Origin: Xanthobacteraceae bacterium
GTDB lineage: Bacteria > Pseudomonadota > Alphaproteobacteria > Rhizobiales > Xanthobacteraceae
Direction: 5' to 3'
Length of the DNA: 10,747 nucleotides
Assembly: GCA_030037185.1 (NCBI GenBank)
Contig: JASHRR010000707.1
Location: 1-10,747, forward strand
Part shown: positions 6,413 to 10,747 of the stretch, one piece after another
Numbering within the stretch: the stretch's first letter is position 1
Layout of the letters: each line of letters opens with the position of its first letter
The notes under the pieces: generated by a model
What the model saw: only the letters and a program-made list of their open reading frames with translations
The model's database searches: none
Told to the model about the DNA's origin: nothing
Program-made: the position numbers and the translations under genes

Positions 6413-8262
6413 TCCGTTTCCCCTTTGCTCGCGGGTTGACGTCCCTGCACTTCGATAGCCGCGGCCAGCGCTTCCCGAAGCGTGACGGCCGGAAGGAACG
6501 ACTCAGATTGCAGCCGCGCCTCATAAGCTTCTGGAAAATTGCGCATTGTCGTCAGAATCGGATTCGCAGCCGTCTGGCCGAGTCCGCACCGGCTCATCCG
6601 GGACACGGTGGCGGCCAAGGCTTTGATCGCGGCGATATCCGCAAGCGTGGCGCGGTTGCCGAGAACCTTCTCCATGCTCTTCCTGAGAAGGGTAGTACCG
6701 ACTCGACACGGCGTGCACCAGCCACACGATTCTTCAACGAAGAACTCGGCAAATTGCGCGGCGACGTCGAGAACGTCGCGCCCGGCGCCGAAGACCATCA
6801 CCGATCCGCCGGTTGAAAGATCTTCAAAGGCAATGCGCCGTCCGAAATCCTTCGGCGCGACGCATTGCCCGGACGGTCCGCCCATCTGCACGAAGGCAGC
6901 ATCCGGCGCGCCGACGAGATCGAGGAATTCGTTGACGGTGATGCCGAAGGGGACTTCGTAGACTCCGGTCCGCTGGCAGTCGCCGGAGACGCTGAGGAGC
7001 TTGGTGCCCGTCGACTCACGCGTGCCGAAGCTGGCGAACCATTGCGGTCCCTTCTCCATGATCCGCGTGACGCACGCAAAGCTCTCGACGTTGTCCACGG
7101 CCGTCGGCTGCTGCAGGTAGCCGCGGTCGGTCGGGAATGGAGGACGGTCGCGGGGCGCGCCGCGCTTGCCTTCGAGCGAGTCGATGAGCGCTGACTCCTC
7201 GCCGCAGATATAGGCCCCGGCGCCGAGCTGAATGCGGATATCGAAGTCGAAGCCATCGCGTCCACAGATTTGTGCGCCGAGCAGGCCGAGACGGCGGCGA
7301 TCCTGCAGCGCGCTCTGGAGTCGCTCCCAAAGGTAGGCGTATTCGCCGCGCAGGTAGACGAGCCCGTGCGTGGCCCCGAGCGCGTAGCCGGCGATCGTCA
7401 TGCCGTCGAAGATGACATCGGGAATTTCCGTGAGGAGGACGCGGTCCTTGAATGTGCCGGGCTCACCTTCGTCGGCGTTGCAGACGACATGGTGCGCTTC
7501 GCTCACCGACTGTCGGCAGAGCTTCCATTTGAGGCCGGTTGGGAATCCGGCGCCGCCACGGCCGCGCAGTTTCGCCTGCGTGATCACCTGGATAACCTCT
7601 TCGGGAGAATGCGATAGCGCTGCTCTCAGACCGTGGGCCGGCTCCACTCCGGCCTGAAAAATGATGGGTCCTGATTTTTCCAAACTCGCGCAGATGCTGG
7701 CTTTCGACAATCCGGCGCTTTGCACATCCGAACCGGGAAAAAGCGGAATACGGTTGTCGGCATGATGCTTTCGGAGAGTCGCGACGACGGCGGCGGCATC
7801 GTCGGGCGTCAGCGCGGTGAGCACCGTTCCATTGATGAGAGCCGCCGGCTCCTGGTCGGCCATACCGATATCGCTGGTCCATTCGAGCGTGAATTCGCCG
7901 TCCGGCGATGTGCCGCCGATCGCGGCTCCACTGGCCGCTGCGAAAGCCTCGGCGACAGCCGCCGCACCTTTCATCATTGACACCGGGGTCTTGGACAACC
8001 GAATATGGTAACGGCCCTTGGGCTCACGGTTGAGGAAAGCGTAGAAGGACACCATGTCCTCGACCTCCACGCCATGTAGTCCAAGGCGAGCAGCGATGGC
8101 GCGGATTGCTTCATCCGACAAATAGCCAAGCTGGTGCTGAACCATCTGGACGATGTCCATCAGCCGTGTGCGATCAGCATGAACGGCGTCGACGATCGGA
8201 CCGACGATGGTCGATAGGTCGCGGGCAATCGTCCCGGTGTTCTGTGGTTTCGGCACTGTCAT
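6409..8262 (-). CDS. hoxF: HoxF, FMN/NAD(H)-binding diaphorase subunit (NuoE-NuoF fusion)
   Basis: The 617-residue protein is the NAD(H)-reacting subunit of the soluble hydrogenase. Residues ~20-165 resemble the 24-kDa NuoE (thioredoxin-like) domain. From ~195 on it is NuoF-like: GRGGAGFPTGLKW (234-246) and CNADEGEPGTFKDR (261-274) for NADH/FMN binding, GAGAYICGEESALI (347-360), and ESCGWCTPCRVG with C513, C516, C519 plus C559 (SRCGLG) for the [4Fe-4S] cluster. The NuoE-like part has no cysteine at all: the first Cys of the protein is C191. The [2Fe-2S] cluster of true NuoE/HoxE must therefore be absent. ATG 8262 is preceded by AGAGG at a 7-base distance. It is the first gene of the hox operon, and no separate hoxE precedes it. 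Confidence 0.96.
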   Translation of the reverse strand: MTVPKPQNTGTIARDLSTIVGPIVDAVHADRTRLMDIVQMVQHQLGYLSDEAIRAIAARLGLHGVEVEDMVSFYAFLNREPKGRYHIRLSKTPVSMMKGAAAVAEAFAAASGAAIGGTSPDGEFTLEWTSDIGMADQEPAALINGTVLTALTPDDAAAVVATLRKHHADNRIPLFPGSDVQSAGLSKASICASLEKSGPIIFQAGVEPAHGLRAALSHSPEEVIQVITQAKLRGRGGAGFPTGLKWKLCRQSVSEAHHVVCNADEGEPGTFKDRVLLTEIPDVIFDGMTIAGYALGATHGLVYLRGEYAYLWERLQSALQDRRRLGLLGAQICGRDGFDFDIRIQLGAGAYICGEESALIDSLEGKRGAPRDRPPFPTDRGYLQQPTAVDNVESFACVTRIMEKGPQWFASFGTRESTGTKLLSVSGDCQRTGVYEVPFGITVNEFLDLVGAPDAAFVQMGGPSGQCVAPKDFGRRIAFEDLSTGGSVMVFGAGRDVLDVAAQFAEFFVEESCGWCTPCRVGTTLLRKSMEKVLGNRATLADIAAIKALAATVSRMSRCGLGQTAANPILTTMRNFPEAYEARLQSESFLPAVTLREALAAAIEVQGRQPASKGETE

Positions 8263-8597
8263 CGCATCACCTCTGACCTGGTCGGCCCGAAGGTCCCGCC
8301 CCCTTTCGCTGTGGCGCCAGCACGCCGCTGCCTAGTGGCGCGGCGGTATGCGACGTTCGTCGCGCCGGCGAATGTAAAGGCCGAGGCCTTCGTCCGCACC
8401 GTAATTTTTCGCAATACATGGCCAGGGTGGATGGGCTGGACCGGAAAGGAGGCCTCGGTGAAACGCCATGGCAGCCCGCATTCCGCTGTATTCAAAATGC
8501 CATGACTTCAAAATGTGGTGACCATTCGGCCATCGATTTTGTCCTTGCCGAGGTGATCGAAGATCTTATCAAACTAGCCGGTCAAGCGATACGACCT

Positions 8598-8611
8598 TTG
8601 ATCCAAGTCAA
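8598..8611. promoter_or_regulatory. FNR/FixK-type binding site 1 upstream of hoxF
   Basis: TTGATCCAAGTCAA fits the TTGA-N6-TCAA dyad bound by FNR, FixK and related Crp-family regulators. The arms extend to CTTTGA/TCAAAG (8596-8601 and 8608-8613). Its centre is 342 bases upstream of the hoxF start. If it is a class II activator site for the minus strand, transcription would start near 8563. The -10 region there is only a partial match (TTTGAT-like), so the promoter itself is uncertain. Confidence 0.5.
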
Positions 8612-8648
8612 AGTCCTACCACCTATTCGGGCATGGCTCGTTGATGAT

Positions 8649-8662
8649 TTGATCCGGGTCAA
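8649..8662. promoter_or_regulatory. FNR/FixK-type binding site 2 upstream of hoxF
   Basis: TTGATCCGGGTCAA is a second TTGA-N6-TCAA dyad with the same half-sites (TTGAT and TTGAC) as site 1. The centres are 51 bases apart, close to five helical turns, so two dimers would lie on the same face of the DNA. This pairing makes a chance origin less likely than for one site alone. Its regulator and target are inferred. Confidence 0.5.
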
Positions 8663-9315
8663 GGCCCCCGTAAGTTCAATCGCCGACGTTGTGGTGCTCG
8701 GAGCGGCCATCGCTTCAGAACGGTGCCGGAGCTTTTACGTGCAACCGGCCAGATGCGCCAGCGGCGTATCCAAGCTGCGTACGCGCTACGACAATTTCAG
8801 TGGCGGCAAGTGGGCCGCTGCAGTGAAAGGACGGCGCGAAACGCCGGCGGCGGCCGAGACGATCTCGTCAGGTGCTCGCGGTGCGGCCCCGGATGATCTT
8901 CACGGAACAGCCGCTAGCGTTGACCGGAGGACTGCGCGCAGGGAAATGGCCCCCTGATCGTTCAGCTGTCCGCAGGCCGCTGCGAGAGGAGCCACCCATG
9001 TGCTTGCGTCAGCGACTTCCGCGCGGGCGGTATGCTGCCTCATCGAGGATCTTTCGTCCTATGCAGGCCCGGCGCAGTTCGTCTACCGGGCTTCCTGCCG
9101 GACGATGAGAACCCCGTCGGCGGCTTCGAGCGAAAAGCTGTCGTCACCGCCGGTGACGTCGGCCGTCGACGCCGCCGAACGCGACGGCCGTCCGCCACCG
9201 GGGACCATCGGATCGCGGACCAAGAGCCGGGACCGCATGGGGCGAGATGCGCAGTTGCACGCACAAGCCACACCGGCCGCAGCGACGGCGCTCGTTCATG
9301 TGGATGCGGCGCTGG

Positions 9316-9579
9316 TTACGTTCGATCAAGCTCGAAGCGCGCGCCGACCGGTATCCGATTCCAAATCGCCTTTCGACCGGTGTCGGTGATCATGACAAGC
9401 TCAATCTCGATCGTCTGCTTGCCGATTCTCGCAATGTCGGGCACCTCCGTTGCAAAACCGTCCCGCACGAGGCCAGCAATCAGCTCATGCGTGAAGCCAT
9501 GGGCAAGCATCAAGGTCTTGGCGATGCCGCGCGGAACGTCGGCAAGCCGTTGCAAGGCACGGCTTTCGTCGAGTGTCAT
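9316..9579 (-). CDS. Small hypothetical protein, possibly winged-helix
   Basis: ATG 9579 follows GGGAGG at a good distance and gives 87 residues (MTLDESRALQRLADVPRG...). The frame is open to 9624, but that longer start lacks a comparable ribosome-binding site. The sequence has two or three helices (residues ~4-40), a segment with VRDGFATEV, a likely beta hairpin (IARIGKQTIEIELVMI), and then ITDTGRKAIW. This order and the final (I/L)TxxGR pattern recall small winged-helix proteins, but the resemblance is only at the level of layout and no family can be named. It is a single gene, transcribed in the same direction as the hox operon but more than 1 kb upstream of it, so a regulatory link is possible but unsupported. 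Confidence 0.7.
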   Translation of the reverse strand: MTLDESRALQRLADVPRGIAKTLMLAHGFTHELIAGLVRDGFATEVPDIARIGKQTIEIELVMITDTGRKAIWNRIPVGARFELDRT

Positions 9580-9585
9580 AGGGGC

Positions 9586-9600
9586 CTCCCTTTGAGGGAG
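9586..9600 (-). promoter_or_regulatory. Hairpin covering the ribosome-binding site of the 87-residue gene
   Basis: On the minus strand CTCCCT and AGGGAG form a perfect 6-base stem with the 3-base loop CAA. The right arm is the ribosome-binding site itself, 6 bases before the ATG. The stem would hide the site in the mRNA until it is opened, for example by coupling, temperature or a protein. Whether it is used this way is inference. Confidence 0.35.
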
Positions 9601-9624
9601 ATATTGCGCGCACATGGACGACAC

Positions 9625-10227
9625 TTTTGCAATTCCTGCGGCATCTAAAATCTATTTGCGGCAACAAGAATTCTTGGCGGTACGCGCCGCTGAAACAACT
9701 TCGCGCAAGTGCCGGCGGCAGTTAGCAGGCAGCCGTTCCCGGGCGACAGGCTTTCGCGCTCGCCGGGCATGACGCAATGCCCACCTCTGTGCCAGCGACA
9801 CTGGCGGAGAGTAGCAAAGTAACGTTTCATGCGCTGAGGGTCAGGTTAGGCCCGGCGCAAAACGACTCTGGTATGAAGGCGCGCCAGTGGGCGTAAGGTG
9901 TGAGCTTGCTGAAGCAGAACCTGCGGAACTTCCCTTTCTGGTGCGGCTCGAGGAGCTGGCCGAGCGCCGGATGAGCGTGGAGGACCACAGGCTGGGGGCC
10001 GATAGATGGATGGAGGATGCGCTTGCGCAGCGCCGGAGCGCGTGGATGCCTCGCCCGATCGCAAATGGTTCGCGTGGCTGATGGTCGCGGCTGCGATCGA
10101 GGGCGGAGCGCCTCAATCTGGAATTTCCGGTGGTCAGGGGTAAGGCGCTGACCCGGGCAGCGAGATGCGTTTCTAGCGCTGCAAAATAGATGTGTCCGAC
10201 GACGGCTTCCAGCACGAACAAAACGAC
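9625..10227. other. Gene-poor stretch between the 87-residue gene and the leuA leader
   Basis: Long minus-strand frames cross this region (9827-10675 and 9841-10740), but they run through the leuA leader and antisense to leuA, share the same bases in two frames and have low-complexity Arg/Ser/Ala/Pro-rich products. A + strand frame 9887-10081 and a minus-strand frame 9645-9830 have no ribosome-binding site or recognisable sequence. I found no tRNA-like structure, insertion-sequence ends or long repeats. The part near 9650-9690 is AT-richer and may hold the promoter of the 87-residue gene. Confidence 0.35.
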
Positions 10228-10256
10228 TTGCCGCCGACCACTCTTTTCCGCTAGAA
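10228..10256 (+). promoter_or_regulatory. Candidate sigma70-type promoter of the leuA leader transcript
   Basis: TTGCCG (10228-10233) and CTAGAA (10251-10256) are separated by 17 bases, a plausible -35/-10 pair for a housekeeping sigma factor of alphaproteobacteria. Transcription would start near 10263, about 65 bases before the leader-peptide ATG. The matches to consensus are only partial. Confidence 0.3.
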
Positions 10257-10269
10257 GTTCCCGCCGCCG

Positions 10270-10289
10270 GGATGAACGCGAATTCATCC
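10270..10289 (+). promoter_or_regulatory. 20-base dyad ahead of the leuA leader peptide
   Basis: GGATGAA (10270-10276) and TTCATCC (10283-10289) are perfect inverted repeats around CGCGAA. A second small stem GCCAC/GTGGC with the loop TCCG follows at 10296-10309. They lie between the candidate promoter and the leader peptide, so they may be an operator or 5'-UTR hairpins. Their function is not known. Confidence 0.35.
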
Positions 10290-10327
10290 GTTTCCGCCAC
10301 TCCGGTGGCCCGTAGCGAGGGTTCGGC

Positions 10328-10426
10328 ATGTCGATGCGCCGCGAAATTCGCGCGATCGGCGGGGGGGTTGCGGTCCGCCCCGGAGCCTCCCTTATTCTCC
10401 TGCCGCTGCTCCTTATTTGCCCCTGA
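10328..10426 (+). CDS. Leu/Ile-rich leader peptide of the leuA attenuator
   Basis: A 32-codon open frame starts at ATG 10328, with GAGGG at 10317-10321 as ribosome-binding site, and ends with TGA at 10424-10426. Its C-terminal part reads SLILLPLLLICP: six Leu codons (CTT, CTC, CTG, CTG, CTC, CTT) and two Ile codons within ten codons, just before the stop. This is the classic design of an amino-acid sensor peptide, in which scarcity of charged tRNA-Leu stalls the ribosome on the run. It lies 117 bases before leuA, the first committed step of leucine synthesis, and its stop codon falls inside the first arm of the stem that follows. The peptide has no other expected function. The N-terminal part (MSMRREIRAIGGGVAV) shows no signal of its own. 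Confidence 0.8.
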   Translation: MSMRREIRAIGGGVAVRPGASLILLPLLLICP

Positions 10427-10511
10427 GGGCCGGCTGGGCGGCTTGGCGCCCGGGCACTCAGGGGCCTGCCAAAACGGAACCTCAGGAGAGCGCCTTGCGG
10501 GCGCAATCTTT
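10419..10511 (+). promoter_or_regulatory. leuA attenuator with alternative RNA stems
   Basis: CCCCTGAG (10420-10427), overlapping the leader stop, pairs perfectly with CTCAGGGG (10457-10464), with G10419-C10465 adding a pair. An inner stem GGGCG/CGCCC (10436-10440 with 10447-10451) lies within it. In competition, CCTGAGG (10422-10428) can pair with CCTCAGG (10480-10486), and GCGCCC (10446-10451) with GGGCGC (10499-10504). A last short stem GCGCC/GGCGC (10490-10494 with 10500-10504) is followed by AATCTTT and is the likely terminator, though its T-run is poor. A ribosome stalled on the Leu codons would block the first arm and change which stems form. The pairings are seen in the sequence; the switching model is inference. 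Confidence 0.65.
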
Positions 10512-10543
10512 GCCGCCATCTCTGTGTAAAAGGAACTGTTCCG

Positions 10544-10747
10544 ATGACCCCGCAGCCACAGTCCGACAAGGACCGCGTCGTTATTTTCGACACCACCTTG
10601 CGCGACGGCGAGCAGTCGCCCGGCGCCACCATGACCCACGAGGAAAAGCTCGAGGTCGCCGAAGTCCTCGACCATATGGGCGTGGACATCATCGAGGCGG
10701 GCTTCCCGATCGCTTCCGAGGGCGATTTCCTCGCCGTCAACGAGATC
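10544..10747 (+). CDS. leuA: 2-isopropylmalate synthase, N-terminal part (runs off the window)
   Basis: The first 68 codons are visible. The enzyme condenses acetyl-CoA with 2-ketoisovalerate, the first committed step of leucine synthesis in the cytoplasm. The start ATG 10544 is preceded by AAAAGGA (10528-10534) at a 9-base distance. Residues 11-27 read [17 protein letters not shown], the signature of the HMGL/DRE-TIM metallolyase family (R-D at 20-21 for substrate and metal), followed by [19 protein letters not shown] and [14 protein letters not shown], typical of LeuA. Homocitrate synthase and citramalate synthase share this fold, but the Leu-rich leader upstream and the EAGFP(I/A)AS segment favour LeuA. 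Expression is probably controlled by the leader described above. Confidence 0.93.
   Translation, partial: MTPQPQSDKDRVVIFDTTLRDGEQSPGATMTHEEKLEVAEVLDHMGVDIIEAGFPIASEGDFLAVNEI

Larger units (their letters stand above)
8263..9315. other. Upstream region of the hox operon, no defensible gene
   Basis: This 1.05-kb gap between hoxF and the small gene ending at 9316 contains two FNR/FixK-type dyads (8598-8611 and 8649-8662) in a stretch around 8500-8670 that is visibly less GC-rich, as promoters tend to be. A minus-strand frame (8259-8495) ends with a 4-base overlap on the hoxF start, but it has only a TTG start and no family-like sequence. A + strand frame 8418-8957 runs through both dyads and is probably a chance frame. 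Between 8700 and 9315 the sequence is GC-rich. Several minus-strand pieces read somewhat like protein (51 residues from an internal ATG, ending at 9083; a run with ELRRACIGRKILDEAA around 9015-9070) but in different frames, so this may be a decayed gene. Confidence 0.4.

Noticed and set aside
8411..8424. Possible sigma54 promoter on the minus strand (TGGCCATGTATTGC) upstream of hoxF
   Set aside because: The GG and GC elements are separated by 9 bases instead of the required 10, and the -24 element is imperfect.
8259..8495. Small minus-strand frame whose residues PIHPGHVLRK recall the start of HigA-type antitoxins
   Set aside because: Only this short string is similar. The helix-turn-helix that should follow is not there, the start would be TTG, and no toxin gene is adjacent.
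8418..8957. 179-codon + strand frame upstream of hoxF
   Set aside because: It has no ribosome-binding site and no family-like sequence, and it runs through the two regulatory dyads and the lower-GC promoter-like patch.
9841..10740. Two long minus-strand frames of ~280-300 codons covering the leuA leader and antisense to leuA
   Set aside because: They lie on the wrong strand of the clearly coding leuA start and its leader peptide, give low-complexity Arg/Ser/Pro-rich products, and overlap each other. They are a by-product of high GC content.
1..10747. CRISPR arrays, tRNA or rRNA genes, insertion-sequence ends
   Set aside because: I saw no regularly spaced repeats, no cloverleaf-like sequence with a conserved T-arm, and no transposase or paired terminal repeats anywhere in the window.

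Overview
The window is GC-rich and its genes look alphaproteobacterial. The start of leuA at the right end and the style of the small hypothetical genes suggest a Hyphomicrobiales genome, with Bradyrhizobium/Rhodopseudomonas relatives most likely. This is an inference from protein style, not a database result.

Layout. Bases 2-100 are the tail of an unrecognised + strand gene, followed by a clear hairpin-plus-T terminator (160-185). Bases 567-1109 (+) encode a small, probably exported protein that ends in a complete HEXXHXXGXXH zinc-protease signature. From 8262 down to 1530 on the minus strand runs one compact operon: hoxF-hoxU-hoxY-hoxH-hoxW-(receiver-domain gene)-hypA-hypB. Most junctions are 4-base stop/start overlaps or gaps under 60 bases. 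About 340 bases upstream of hoxF lie two TTGA-N6-TCAA dyads, 51 bases apart, of the FNR/FixK type. Bases 9316-9579 (-) encode a small, possibly winged-helix protein whose ribosome-binding site sits in a hairpin. At the right edge, leuA (2-isopropylmalate synthase, partial) starts at 10544 (+). It is preceded by a 32-codon leader peptide with a Leu/Ile-codon run and mutually exclusive RNA stems, as expected for ribosome-mediated attenuation.

How the genes work together. HoxF and HoxU form the NADH-oxidoreductase (diaphorase) half and HoxY and HoxH the [NiFe] half of a cytoplasmic, bidirectional NAD-linked hydrogenase (group 3d), which interconverts H2 + NAD+ and NADH + H+. HypA and HypB insert nickel into HoxH, and HoxW then removes the HoxH C-terminal tail. 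The cyanide/CO ligand machinery (HypC, D, E, F) is not in the window and must be encoded elsewhere if the enzyme is active. The stand-alone receiver domain between hoxW and hypA is an unusual passenger that could link a phosphorelay to the hydrogenase or its maturation. The paired FNR/FixK-like sites suggest induction under low oxygen.

The stretches 186-566, 1110-1529, 8263-9315 and 9625-10327 hold no gene I can defend. I did not find a wholly unknown multi-gene system. The points most worth a second look are the receiver protein inside the hox operon, the cysteine-free NuoE-like domain of HoxF, the twin regulatory dyads, the leuA leader and the secreted metzincin-like protein.
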